From Gemmatimonadota bacterium (GTDB taxonomy: Bacteria; Gemmatimonadota; Gemmatimonadetes; Gemmatimonadales; GWC2-71-9), in the NCBI GenBank assembly GCA_003221035.1, contig QHUB01000009.1, positions 1 through 64,000 on the forward strand: 64,000 bases of DNA. The letters run 5' to 3'. Below are positions 15,948 to 24,497 of this stretch, piece after piece. The notes beneath the pieces were generated by a model that saw only the letters and a program-made list of their open reading frames with translations, did no database searches and was not told the origin of the DNA. A program made the translations under genes and the position numbers. How positions within the stretch are numbered: the first letter of the stretch is position 1; the number at the start of each line of letters is the position of its first letter.

Positions 15948-17692
15948 GGTTCCCTTCGGCCGCGCTGCTCTCGTTGCTCTGCGGGGCGGCGCTTCCCGTC
16001 CCGGGCTGGTCGCAGCACGTGAACGAGCGCGAGCCCAACGATTCGTTCGCCACCGCGACGCCGACGGCGGCGGCCGATACGCTGGTCGGCGTCATCGGTC
16101 ACCTGTACGACCGCGATCTGTTCGCGATCAATCTTCCGGGCGCGATCCGGCTGACTGTGGATCGCAGCGCCGCCAACTGGCGCGTGGAAGTCGTCGTATT
16201 CGACAGCGGCGGTGCCGAGCTCAGTCAGCTGCTGGATATCGAAGGAACGACGGTCGATCTGCCCGTGCTGCGTGCGGGGCGCTACTACATCCAGCTGAGC
16301 GTGTTCGATCAGGACGATCCCAGCGCCACCGATGGTGCAACCGACTTCGCGTACCGCATCGGTCTCTCGACCCAGCCGGAACCCGTCGGCCCCGGCGATC
16401 CCACGACGCCGGTGTTTCGGAATTCCGCCGCGGGACTCGCTCGGCCCGGGGCCGGCGACGCCAATGACCTGTGGGGATACAGCGCGCAAGGCGCGGTCAC
16501 GCGCCTCTCGCCCGACGGGTCGGTCACCGTCCTGGCGCAGCAGCTCGCGCCCTCGGAGTACGACGGGCCCTATGGCGCGCCGTATACCCTGGACCGATCG
16601 GCCCACGTGCTCGTGCCCGGCGGCCTGCGCGTCGATGATCAGATCCGCTCGTTTATCTGGCGCATCGCGATCGACAGTGGCGCGAGCACCGTCTTCACGA
16701 GCGGGGACTTCTATCCCTCGCGGCTGAACGTCGCCGTCGGACGGGACGGTGACGTGTGGATCGGGCCTGCGGCCAGAGTCGCGAATCGGATCACCACCGA
16801 CTCCATGTACGTGTGGCGGCTGAGTCCGCTCGGCGATCCGCTCGATTCGGTGAACGTCTCGGGACTCTACCTGGAAGCGATCGCGCTCTCGCCTGCCGGC
16901 GACCTGTATGCCAGCGGGGCCAGCGGCGTGTTCCGGCTCGTGGATCACACCGTGCGACGCGTGATCGCGCCGGTGCGCGAAGAGCTCCATCAGATTCTGT
17001 TCGACCGCGACGGGTATGTCTACGTGGTCAAAGGCAGCGGGTGGAATCGCCGGCTGTCGCTGTATGATCCCGGGATGGCGCTCGTCGCGGATACCTTCGC
17101 GCATCTTCCCCTCGCGTGGTCCGGCGACGGCGAGGGCCAGGTCTTGTTCGCGTTCGACCGTGCGGGGAATCCCAATGGCCGGCTGCTGGCTCAGGATGCG
17201 AGTCTCGGATTTGTCGAGTTGAACCCGAGCGGCGTGCGCGCTCCGGGCGTCCGCTTACCCGATCTGCTCCGCGTCTCGTTTGCGGGCAACGATTCGGCGG
17301 AAGTCGGGGAACCGTACTCCGCGCAGCTCCAGCTGGAAGCTGCCCCTGCCGCAACGCAATGGAGTGTCGTGAGCGGGGCGCTGCCGCCCGGCGTCGTCCT
17401 GGGCGAAGCCACCGGGGCGCTTGCGGGATCGCCCCGCGTGGCCGGGTGGTACACGGTTGGGGTGCGGGCACACAGCGGCGCGCGATACGGATTTGCCCGC
17501 GTCACCATGGTCGTGGCGCCGGGGAGCGTCAGCGTGGAGGATGCCCAGAATGCGCTCCTGGGCGGGCCCGCGCTCTCGCCGCAGAACGCGCAATTGCTCG
17601 ATCAGATCGGCAATCGGAACGGGCGGTTCGATGTGGGCGATCTCCGCGCCTATCTGCGCCTGCTGGGGCGGCTGGCAGCATCGCGAAACTGA
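15944..17692 (+). CDS. Secreted protein: PPC domain, beta-propeller-like region, Ig-like and dockerin-like tail
   Basis: 582 residues; GTG 15944 overlaps the lipoprotein stop (GTGA). Signal peptide MRFPSAALLSLLCGAALPVPGWSQ. Residues ~27-145 resemble a bacterial pre-peptidase C-terminal (PPC) domain: 'NEREPNDSFATATP', 'IGHLYDRDLFAINL', 'AGRYYIQLSVFD'. Residues ~150-430 hold repeated strands ('LSPDGSVTVLAQ', 'VGRDGDVWIG', 'LSPAGDLYASG', 'FDRDGYVYVV') that suggest a beta-propeller. Then an Ig-like segment with 'GALPPGVVLGEATGALAGSP' and a C-terminal dockerin-like module whose loop is N557-R-N-G-R-F-D-V-G-D566. The last two modules match those of the M6 protease. Probably surface-attached; binding or enzymatic role unknown. 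Confidence 0.75.
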   Translation: MRFPSAALLSLLCGAALPVPGWSQHVNEREPNDSFATATPTAAADTLVGVIGHLYDRDLFAINLPGAIRLTVDRSAANWRVEVVVFDSGGAELSQLLDIEGTTVDLPVLRAGRYYIQLSVFDQDDPSATDGATDFAYRIGLSTQPEPVGPGDPTTPVFRNSAAGLARPGAGDANDLWGYSAQGAVTRLSPDGSVTVLAQQLAPSEYDGPYGAPYTLDRSAHVLVPGGLRVDDQIRSFIWRIAIDSGASTVFTSGDFYPSRLNVAVGRDGDVWIGPAARVANRITTDSMYVWRLSPLGDPLDSVNVSGLYLEAIALSPAGDLYASGASGVFRLVDHTVRRVIAPVREELHQILFDRDGYVYVVKGSGWNRRLSLYDPGMALVADTFAHLPLAWSGDGEGQVLFAFDRAGNPNGRLLAQDASLGFVELNPSGVRAPGVRLPDLLRVSFAGNDSAEVGEPYSAQLQLEAAPAATQWSVVSGALPPGVVLGEATGALAGSPRVAGWYTVGVRAHSGARYGFARVTMVVAPGSVSVEDAQNALLGGPALSPQNAQLLDQIGNRNGRFDVGDLRAYLRLLGRLAASRN

Positions 17693-17731
17693 TTCCATCT
17701 TTTTCTCCCTCGCTCACGCCCCGGAGAGGTC

Positions 17732-18331
17732 ATGCTCGCTGGACTGCTACTCCCGTTCCTCGCGCTGGCGCAACAACAACAGCCCGCCACGCCGCTGCGC
17801 ATTGCCGCCAGCAGCCAGGCATCGGTCGAAGTTCATCTGAATGCCCGCCGTATCGGGAATCGCTGGTTCGAGGAAGACGCCAGCCTCTCCGGTCCGTCGC
17901 GCATCGCGATCTCCTACGGACAACCGCATGCGCGCGGTCGCAAGGTCGAAGGCGGCCTGATCCCGCTCGACACGGTATGGCGCTTCGGCGCCAACATGGC
18001 GACGACCTTGCACAGCGATGTCGACATTTCTCTGGGAGACATGAAGCTCCCGCGTGGCGACTACTCGCTGTTCGTCCTGTACGGCCGCACGGGTTATGCG
18101 CTCATCGTGAATCGCGGCACGGGACAGTGGGGTACCGATCGCGATGCGACGAAAGATGTCGGGCGTATCGCGCTGACGAGTCGAACGATGGCGGAAGTGG
18201 AGCCGTCCTTATCCATTTATCTGGTGCCGGATTCGCCCGACCCGACAACCGGCTACGCGAACCTGGGCGGCACGCTGCGCATCAAGTGGGGCACGACCGA
18301 GCTGACGACATCGTGGAAGGTCGATCAATGA
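17732..18331 (+). CDS. DUF2911 family secreted protein
   Basis: 199 residues from ATG 17732 with a CGGAGAGG ribosome site. Signal peptide MLAGLLLPFLALAQ, then Gln-rich start. The body has the DUF2911 hallmarks: 'RIAISYGQPHARGRKVEGGLIPLDTVWRFGAN' in outline, 'ATTLHSDVDISLGDMKLPRGDYSLFVLY' in outline, and 'NRGTGQWGT'. Proteins of this family are periplasmic or exported beta-sandwiches of unknown function, common in Bacteroidota and related phyla. Its stop overlaps the start of the DinB-like gene. Confidence 0.85.
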   Translation: MLAGLLLPFLALAQQQQPATPLRIAASSQASVEVHLNARRIGNRWFEEDASLSGPSRIAISYGQPHARGRKVEGGLIPLDTVWRFGANMATTLHSDVDISLGDMKLPRGDYSLFVLYGRTGYALIVNRGTGQWGTDRDATKDVGRIALTSRTMAEVEPSLSIYLVPDSPDPTTGYANLGGTLRIKWGTTELTTSWKVDQ

Positions 18332-18861
18332 CCGACGAACGCTATCCGATCGGTAAGTTCTCGCGTCCGCCGAGCAACACGCTGTCGGATTCGGAGCGAG
18401 CCGCCTGCATCGAGCAGATCGCCGCGGCTCCGGAGAATTTCCGCAGAGCGGTCGCCGGGCTGAACGATGCGCAGCTCGACACGCCGTACCGGGAGGGCGG
18501 CTGGACCGTCCGGCAAGTCGCGCATCATGTGCCGGATAGCCATATGAACGCCTACATCCGGTTCAAATGGGGCCTGACCGAGCAGAATCCGGCCATCAAG
18601 ACCTACGAGGAGAAAACCTGGGCCCAAACGCCGGAGATGCGTGCGCCGATCGCCATGTCGCTCGATCTGCTTACCGCGCTGCATCAGCGCTGGGTCACCC
18701 TGCTGCGCAACATGCGGGCGTCCGATTTCACGCGCACCATCCAGCATCCGGAATGGGGGACCCCGTCGCTCGACACGATCCTCGCGCTCTACGCCTGGCA
18801 TGGGCGTCATCACACCGCGCACGTGACGTCGCTCCGCCGGAAGATGGGGTGGGGCGACTGA
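18328..18861 (+). CDS. DinB/YfiT-like metal-dependent hydrolase or bacillithiol-type S-transferase
   Basis: 177 residues; ATG 18328 overlaps the previous stop. Four-helix DinB/YfiT fold: 'GGWTVRQVAHHVPDSHMNAYIRFK' in outline provides the first metal His (H66 or H67), and 'LYAWHGRHHTAHV' provides the second and third (H158 to H165 cluster). The N-terminus 'YPIGKFSRP' is the usual opening of the YfiT group. B. subtilis YfiT binds nickel or zinc through three His; homologues include thiol S-transferases. Cytoplasmic; substrate unknown. First of two coupled genes. Confidence 0.85.
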   Translation: MTDERYPIGKFSRPPSNTLSDSERAACIEQIAAAPENFRRAVAGLNDAQLDTPYREGGWTVRQVAHHVPDSHMNAYIRFKWGLTEQNPAIKTYEEKTWAQTPEMRAPIAMSLDLLTALHQRWVTLLRNMRASDFTRTIQHPEWGTPSLDTILALYAWHGRHHTAHVTSLRRKMGWGD

Positions 18862-19106
18862 TGGTGGACTTCGCCGACGACGATCTCGACGAGGACTTCC
18901 CGCTCGGCGACGGCACCGCGGACACCGATGCGATCGTAGTCTGTCCGTATTGTGGCGAGCCGAATGAAATCGGCATCGATGCAGGAGGCGGCAACTATCA
19001 GGACTACGTGGAAGACTGCCAGGTCTGCTGCCGGCCGTGGCGCGTGACGGTCGCCTACGACGACGAAGGCAACGCGGCGATCTCAGCCTCACCACTCGAC
19101 GAATGA
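18861..19106 (+). CDS. CPXCG-motif cysteine-rich protein
   Basis: 81 residues; ATG 18861 shares one base with the preceding stop. Acidic N-terminus (DDDLDEDF), then a zinc-ribbon-like pair: C28-P-Y-C31-G and C53-Q-V-C56-C57-R-P-W. This matches the small CPXCG-motif family found widely in proteobacteria and related groups; function unknown. Probably binds one zinc ion. Confidence 0.85.
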   Translation: MVDFADDDLDEDFPLGDGTADTDAIVVCPYCGEPNEIGIDAGGGNYQDYVEDCQVCCRPWRVTVAYDDEGNAAISASPLDE

Positions 19107-19193
19107 ATGCGCGCGGGCTACATCAGGCGAGCGAGACTAATCTCTAACGTCTAGGCGAGACAATGTGTCGGGCTGTGACGTTATTTTTCGCCT

Positions 19194-19640
19194 GTGGCGA
19201 AATCCATCCTCTTAGTCGACGATGACGCTGACGTTCGGGCCCTGCTGGGCGAGTTCCTCACACAACACGGCTACCTGGCGCACTGCGCCCGCGATGGCCG
19301 CCACGCACTTCAGGTGCTGGCGCGACTGGAGACGCCGGACCTCATTCTGCTCGACTATCTGATGCCCGGCATGAACGGCAGCCAATTCCTCGAGCGCAAG
19401 CGCTGGAATCCCAGAATCCGTCCGATCCCGGTCGTCGTGTTATCGGCATGGTCGCGGCAATGGTCGCCGGCGCGGCTCGATGCCGTGGACGTGCTGTCCA
19501 AGCCGGTCGACCTCGACCGGTTGCTGAGTCTGGTTGCGCGCATTTGCGAAGGTCCCGCGGCGATTCACGCGGCACTCCGCGGAAGCGGGGCTGGGGCAAG
19601 GCAGACTCGCGTTGACACGCTGATGGTGCGCTCGCCGTAA
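19194..19640 (+). CDS. Single-domain response regulator (receiver only)
   Basis: 148 residues from GTG 19194. A complete receiver domain: acidic pocket D9-D11, phospho-acceptor D54 in 'ILLDYLMPGMNG', switch S84 in 'VVVLSAWS' and K103 in 'VLSKPVDL'. No output domain follows; the last ~30 residues are a low-complexity tail. It resembles the second receiver 120 bases downstream (shared 'SKP.DL..LL..V.RIC'), so the two arose by duplication. No kinase is adjacent; it would act by protein-protein contact in a phosphorelay. Confidence 0.9.
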   Translation: MAKSILLVDDDADVRALLGEFLTQHGYLAHCARDGRHALQVLARLETPDLILLDYLMPGMNGSQFLERKRWNPRIRPIPVVVLSAWSRQWSPARLDAVDVLSKPVDLDRLLSLVARICEGPAAIHAALRGSGAGARQTRVDTLMVRSP

Positions 19641-19761
19641 GGCGCTCGCCCCTCGGGCTCGTGCTCAAAGGCCCTGCCCATCTGCTGTGATGGCCGTCTC
19701 AGCCCAACGATCTACATCCAACGGAACTAACCCGAGCGGCTGTGCTGTATTAGCGTCACAG

Positions 19762-20130
19762 ATGCGTTCGATACTGGTCATCGACGACGACGCCGATATC
19801 CGCCTGATGCTCCGTGAATTGCTGACGGAAACGGGCTTTCTCGTGCACACAGCGCGCGAGGGTCAGCATGCGTTGCACCTGCTCGACAAGATCGATCCGC
19901 CCGATTTGATCCTGCTCGACTACAAGATGCCAGTGATGGACGGCAAGCAGTTTCTGGCCGGGATGCGGAGCAATCCGCGACTGCAGGGGATTCCCGTCGT
20001 GATTCTGTCGGCGGCGACGCGCGAATGGTCGGGCGCGCATCTCGAGGTCGAGGAGGTTTTGACGAAGCCCATCGACCTCGAGGTGCTGCTGCGGACGGTC
20101 ACCCGGATTTGCGCGGCGGAACGGCTATAA
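19762..20130 (+). CDS. Single-domain response regulator, paralogue of the preceding gene
   Basis: 122 residues from ATG 19762 (start chosen because the receiver fold begins at once, [10 protein letters not shown]; a start at 19687 would add a tail with no homology). Acidic pocket D8-D10, phospho-acceptor D53 in '[12 protein letters not shown]', switch S83 and K102 in 'VLTKPID'. No output domain. Stop codon overlaps the convergent superoxide dismutase gene by six bases. Partner kinase unknown. Confidence 0.9.
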   Translation: MRSILVIDDDADIRLMLRELLTETGFLVHTAREGQHALHLLDKIDPPDLILLDYKMPVMDGKQFLAGMRSNPRLQGIPVVILSAATREWSGAHLEVEEVLTKPIDLEVLLRTVTRICAAERL

Positions 20131-20763
20131 CGCAGCGGCGTAGCGCCGTCCGACTTCCTCCCAATTCACCACGTTCCACCACGCCGTCACGTAATCGGGC
20201 CGGCGGTTCTGGTATTTCAGGTAGTAGGCGTGCTCCCACACATCGACCCCCAGAACCGGGATCTTGTTGTCCATGAGGGGACTGTCCTGATTCGGCCTAC
20301 CCGCGACCTCGAGCTTGCCGTTCGCGACAGTGAGCCATGCCCAGCCGCTGCCGAATTGCGCGGCCGCCGCGTTCGAGAAGAGCTCCTTGAATTTCGCGAA
20401 CTCGCCGAACGTTCTCTTGATCGCGTCTGCCAGCGCGCCGCTCGGCTCGCCACCGCCGCCCTTGGCCGCGGGCGCCATGATCGTCCAGAACAGCGAATGA
20501 TTGTGGTGGCCGCCGCCGTGATTGCGCACCGCCGTGCGGATGTCGTCGGGAATCGAGTTAATGCCGCGCAACAGCTCCTCGATGCTCTTGTCGAGCAGCT
20601 CTGGATGTTTGTTCAGCGCGTTGTTGAGATTGGTGATGTAGGCCTGGTGATGCTTGCCATGGTGGATCTGCATCGTCTGCGCATCGATGTGCGGTTCGAG
20701 CGCCGCGAAATCGTACGGCAGCGGAGGGAGGACGTGTCGGGTTTCCGTGATCGTCGGAGCCAT
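20125..20763 (-). CDS. sodA: Superoxide dismutase (Mn/Fe family)
   Basis: 212 residues. ATG 20763 is preferred over the upstream ATG 20772 because AGGA lies 8 bases before it. All four metal ligands are present: H34 in '[12 protein letters not shown]', H89 in '[10 protein letters not shown]', D174 and H178 in '[10 protein letters not shown]'. 'NQDSPLMD' and Gly/Gln placement are typical of the manganese or cambialistic branch. Converts superoxide to hydrogen peroxide and oxygen; no signal peptide, so cytoplasmic. Length is normal for the family. Monocistronic. Confidence 0.95.
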   Translation of the reverse strand: MAPTITETRHVLPPLPYDFAALEPHIDAQTMQIHHGKHHQAYITNLNNALNKHPELLDKSIEELLRGINSIPDDIRTAVRNHGGGHHNHSLFWTIMAPAAKGGGGEPSGALADAIKRTFGEFAKFKELFSNAAAAQFGSGWAWLTVANGKLEVAGRPNQDSPLMDNKIPVLGVDVWEHAYYLKYQNRRPDYVTAWWNVVNWEEVGRRYAAAL

Positions 20764-20872
20764 CGCGCTCATCCTGTAAAGTGTCGTTCTCAAACCCCGC
20801 ATTGCGCAGCCCAGTTCCCATCGTATGTTGGCTGCGCGGACGTGCTGACCTCTCCTACCTCCGGAGGCGCTC

Positions 20873-21553
20873 GTGGCGGAGTTCCTGCTGCGCTGGGTGC
20901 ACTTCCTCGCCGGTATTACGTGGATCGGTCTGCTGTATTACTTCAACTTCGTGCAGGGGCCGTTCATGGCCGAGGCGGATCCTGCCACCAAGAGCGCGGC
21001 GACGCAAAAGCTCGTGCCGCGCGCGCTGGCATGGTTCCGCTGGTCCGCGCTGCTCACGTTTCTCAGTGGAGCGGCGATCATTGGGAAACGCGTCGGCGGA
21101 TCGTTGAACGGATCCGATCCCTGGACGATCACGATTCTCACCGGCGCCGTGTTTGGCACGGTGATGCTGATCAACGTCTGGGGGGTGATTTGGCGCAATC
21201 AGAAGGTCGTGATTGCTTCCGCCCGGGCAGCGGCGTCGGGTGGGCAGGCCAATGCCGCCGCCCCGGCCGCCGCGCGACGGGCCTTGCTCGCGTCACGCAC
21301 CAACGTCGTGTTCTCCGTCCCCATGCTGTTTTTCATGGGCGCGGCGACTCACTATCCGCTCCCTGGCGGCGGCAATCACCTGGCATACTGGGCCGGGATC
21401 CTCGTGCTGGTCGGCCTGCTCGAGATCAACGCCCTCACCGCCACGACCGGCACCAGCACCAAGCCCATCGAGAAGATTCCCGGCGTCATCGTGACGGGAT
21501 TCGTCGTGTGGGCAATTGCCTACGCCTTGGCGCGGGCTTTCCTATCGGTCTGA
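20873..21553 (+). CDS. Urate-oxidase-N-type membrane protein (PuuD-like, lacking cytochrome domain)
   Basis: 226 residues from GTG 20873 with a perfect CCGGAGG ribosome site. Integral membrane protein with about six to seven helices: '[27 protein letters not shown]' in outline is the diagnostic opening of the urate oxidase N-terminal family (PF06181), and a second part has '[24 protein letters not shown]'. In PuuD a C-terminal cytochrome c domain completes a urate oxidase; here it is absent, so activity on urate is not assured. No purine catabolic genes are nearby. It lies 11 bases upstream of the ABC genes and may be co-transcribed with them. Confidence 0.8.
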   Translation: MAEFLLRWVHFLAGITWIGLLYYFNFVQGPFMAEADPATKSAATQKLVPRALAWFRWSALLTFLSGAAIIGKRVGGSLNGSDPWTITILTGAVFGTVMLINVWGVIWRNQKVVIASARAAASGGQANAAAPAAARRALLASRTNVVFSVPMLFFMGAATHYPLPGGGNHLAYWAGILVLVGLLEINALTATTGTSTKPIEKIPGVIVTGFVVWAIAYALARAFLSV

Positions 21554-21564
21554 ACGCGTAAACA

Positions 21565-22641
21565 ATGGCGTCGGTCACTCTCCGCCGGCTGAGCAAGGTC
21601 TACGACGGCGGCGTTCAGGCGCTTCATCACCTGGATCTCGAGGTGCGCGACGGCGAGCTGCTCGTGCTTCTCGGCCCGTCGGGCTCGGGGAAGACCACGA
21701 TCCTGCGCTGCATCGCCGGGCTCGAGGAGGTGACGACGGGCGAAGTGGTGATCGGCGAGCGCGTCGTCACCAACGAGCCGCCCGCTGCCCGTGATGTCGC
21801 GATGGTGTTTCAGTCGCCCGCGCTCTATCCCCATCTCACGGTCCGGGACAACATTGCGTTCCCCCTCGAGCTGCGCGGCGTCGCGCGCACGCAGATCACG
21901 CGCCGCGTGCTCGAGGCGGCGACGCGTCTGCACCTCGAGCGAGTGCTCGAGCGCCGGCCCGGACAGATCTCGGAAGGCGAGCGGCAGCGCGCAGCGCTGG
22001 GGCGCGCCATGGTGCGCGGGCCGCAGCTGTTTCTCCTGGATGAGCCACTGTCGCGGCTGGACGCGCAGCTGCGCATCGAGCTGCGCGGTGAGCTGCTCGC
22101 GCTGCATCGCGCCCTCGGTGCGACGATGATCTATGTGACTCACGATCAGACGGAAGCGATGACGATGGGTCAGCGCATCGCCGTCCTGCACGAAGGGCGG
22201 TTGCGACAGACCGGAACGCCGGAAGAGGTCTACCAGCGCCCCGCGGACGTGCACGTCGCCCGGTTCATCGGCACCCCGGGAATGAACGTGTTGCAGGGGA
22301 AGGGACGGGGGACGGGGGAGAAGGCGGACGGGGGGCGAGTCATCGAGGCGGGCAGTCTCGCGATTCCGATCGAGCTGACGACGTACGAAGGCGAGCTGCA
22401 GGTCGGCATCCGACCGGAATACGTGGGGCTGTGTGCCGTGGACAAGGGCGTCGGCAATGCCGATGTGCTCGTCGTGGAGCCGCTGGGCAGCGAGACACTC
22501 ATTCATCTGAATGCCGGCGGCCAGCCGCTGGTCGCTCGTGTCCCAGGCTTTGCGGACGTGCGTGTGGGAACCCAGGTCGGCGTGAAGGTGGACCGGCGCC
22601 GCCTGTACTTGTTCGACAGCGCCGGAGCGCCGCTCGGATGA
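21565..22641 (+). CDS. Carbohydrate-type ABC transporter ATPase (MalK/UgpC family) with altered signature motif
   Basis: 358 residues. Walker A GPSGSGKTT (~38-46), Q loop 'VFQSPALYPHLTVRDN', Walker B 'LFLLDEPLSRLD', switch 'YVTHDQTEAMTMGQRIAVL'. The ABC signature reads ISEGERQRAALGRA where LSGGQRQRVA is usual, with Glu in place of the second Gly. After the ATPase domain comes the OB-fold/TOBE region typical of MalK/UgpC ('GIRPEYVG', 'EPLGSETLIHLN'). A G-rich run coding for GKGRGTGEKADGGR (about 22300-22340) is inserted before it. Drives uptake with the two permeases that follow; no substrate-binding protein gene is adjacent. Stop overlaps the next start. Confidence 0.9.
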   Translation: MASVTLRRLSKVYDGGVQALHHLDLEVRDGELLVLLGPSGSGKTTILRCIAGLEEVTTGEVVIGERVVTNEPPAARDVAMVFQSPALYPHLTVRDNIAFPLELRGVARTQITRRVLEAATRLHLERVLERRPGQISEGERQRAALGRAMVRGPQLFLLDEPLSRLDAQLRIELRGELLALHRALGATMIYVTHDQTEAMTMGQRIAVLHEGRLRQTGTPEEVYQRPADVHVARFIGTPGMNVLQGKGRGTGEKADGGRVIEAGSLAIPIELTTYEGELQVGIRPEYVGLCAVDKGVGNADVLVVEPLGSETLIHLNAGGQPLVARVPGFADVRVGTQVGVKVDRRRLYLFDSAGAPLG

Positions 22642-24497
22642 GTGCACTCGCGCCTCGGGCCTGGGCGGCTGGCGCCGCGGGGGCCGCCGCCATCGCGGCC
22701 GCGCTCACGCTCGGCGTCGTCCGGGTGGCGCAGCGTCATTACGAGCGGGCATTTGCGTTCCGGATCGCGCACACGACCGCCGCGTACATCGCGACGGTGA
22801 CTCCTCCACCTCCCCCACCCCCCCCACCACCAGCGCCGCCTCGGAGTCGTACCCGAGGACGGCGGGTTCCGGCGCCGCTGCCGGCAGCACCCCCGCCAAC
22901 GTCCCCGGCTCGCAGCTACGATCTTCCGTCGCTGCTCACCCAGGCCCATGCGCTCGAAACGCTCCCGGGCTGGTCGTCGAACGTCGAGGTCTATTCCGGC
23001 ACGGCGCCACTGGTTGCGGCGACCGCGGCGGCGTTGTCGCCGGACGAGCTGTCGAATCTTGCCGCAACAGGTGGGCATTGGCGGGACGGTACTGCACTCG
23101 TGCCGCTCACGGACCGCGATGGGCAGGACGTCGTAGGCGCCGTCGCCGTTCAGCCGCGCTCCATGCCGCACGGTCCGCTTCCGGGCGGCTTTGGTTTCTC
23201 ATTTCCGGCGGCGGTCATCGCGGTCGCCGCCGCCAGCGTCATCGCGTTTCGCCAACACTCGCTCAGGCGCGGGGGCTACGTCGGCGCTGCGCTCCTGCTC
23301 GCCGTGGCTTCCTACGTGGACGTCCGTGCCGCCGCCCGTCAGAGCACCGACCGCTGGTTGTTCGACACGCGGCGTCTGCTGCAGGAAGCCGCCAAACGCC
23401 TGCCGCCGCCGCGCGCGCGGAACCCGATCCCCGACCTCGCAGGGATCGTCCGGGATGGTGACATCGTGGCTGGTGAGCCGGGCGAATCGGCGGCCCGCCG
23501 TGTCCGGGTCGACGGTGAGCGCCGCGCCGTCGTCGCGGTGCTCATCGGCCCCCAGCGCTGGATCGAGCTGCGCTCCGCGCCGGCCGAAATCGAAGCGCCG
23601 CGCTGGCTGATCGGATTGCTGCCGGCCGCGCTGCTGGGACCGTTCGCGATCATCGGACTGCGGTGGGCGGAGCGAACGCCGGTGCGGCGCCGGCGTGAAA
23701 CGGCGATCGCGTGGGGATTCCTGGCCCCCGCGACCGTGCACCTCGTGCTCTTTACGGCTGGTCCGGCTCTGTACGCACTTTATCTCGCGACTCTCGCGAA
23801 CTTCCCCGCGCTGGCGCGCGATCCGCTGACATGGAACGCGTTCCTCAACAGCGCGACGTACGCACTCTACGTCCCGGTCTCCATCGGTCTGGCGCTCGCG
23901 GCCGCGGTGGCAATCCACCGCTACCGCGCGCACTGGAGCGGCCGGCTGCTGCGGGCTGCATTCTTGCTGCCCTATGTCGCATCGGTCGTCGCGGTGGCAT
24001 TGCTGTGGCAGGCGATCTATCGCGCGGGCTCGCTGGGGCTGGGTCGTGCCGATTGGTTGAGCAATCCCCGCACGGCACTGGCTGCGTTGATGCTGATGTC
24101 GCTCTGGGTCCACGCGGGCGGCCAGATGCTGGTCTTTCTTGCGGGCCTGCAGAGCATTCCGCAGTCCTGCTTCGATGCGGCGCGCGTGGACGGGGCGAGC
24201 GCGTGGCAAACCTTCCGGCGCGTGACGCTGCCGATGCTCCGGCCTGTGACGTGGCTCGTGTCCCTCACCGGCGTGCTCGGAGCGCTGCAGATGTTTACGC
24301 TCGTCGCCGTGCTCACGCAGGGCGGGCCCTTCCCGCTGCATGCGACGGATGTTGCCGTCCATCGCATCTACCGGACCGCCGTCGGCGCGCAGGCCTGGGG
24401 AATGACGAGCGCACTCGCGCTCATCCTCGCGGTGATCCTGCTCCTGTTCCGCTGGCCGCAGCTGCAAGTCCTGCGCAGGGAGGCGCGCCGTGCGTAA
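22638..24497 (+). CDS. MalF/UgpA-type ABC permease with a ~350-residue extra N-terminal region
   Basis: 619 residues; ATG 22638 overlaps the ATPase stop. The C-terminal ~265 residues are a normal binding-protein-dependent permease: six helices and the EAA loop 'DAARVDGASAWQTFRRVTLPMLRP' in outline. The first ~350 residues are unusual: a transmembrane helix (~10-32), a run of ten prolines (56-65) in a Pro/Arg-rich linker, a soluble segment (~95-180), two more hydrophobic helices (~187-230), another soluble segment (~235-320) and a helix (~323-342). This looks like a sensor-like extracytoplasmic module fused to the permease; it might replace or assist a substrate-binding protein. The single uninterrupted frame and normal codon pattern argue against a sequencing artefact. 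Confidence 0.8.
   Translation: MSALAPRAWAAGAAGAAAIAAALTLGVVRVAQRHYERAFAFRIAHTTAAYIATVTPPPPPPPPPPAPPRSRTRGRRVPAPLPAAPPPTSPARSYDLPSLLTQAHALETLPGWSSNVEVYSGTAPLVAATAAALSPDELSNLAATGGHWRDGTALVPLTDRDGQDVVGAVAVQPRSMPHGPLPGGFGFSFPAAVIAVAAASVIAFRQHSLRRGGYVGAALLLAVASYVDVRAAARQSTDRWLFDTRRLLQEAAKRLPPPRARNPIPDLAGIVRDGDIVAGEPGESAARRVRVDGERRAVVAVLIGPQRWIELRSAPAEIEAPRWLIGLLPAALLGPFAIIGLRWAERTPVRRRRETAIAWGFLAPATVHLVLFTAGPALYALYLATLANFPALARDPLTWNAFLNSATYALYVPVSIGLALAAAVAIHRYRAHWSGRLLRAAFLLPYVASVVAVALLWQAIYRAGSLGLGRADWLSNPRTALAALMLMSLWVHAGGQMLVFLAGLQSIPQSCFDAARVDGASAWQTFRRVTLPMLRPVTWLVSLTGVLGALQMFTLVAVLTQGGPFPLHATDVAVHRIYRTAVGAQAWGMTSALALILAVILLLFRWPQLQVLRREARRA

Noticed and set aside
22790-22850. Proline-coding C-run suspected to be a sequencing slip
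   Set aside because: The frame stays open and productive on both sides, and similar Pro runs occur in other proteins here (e.g. the CARDB protease).
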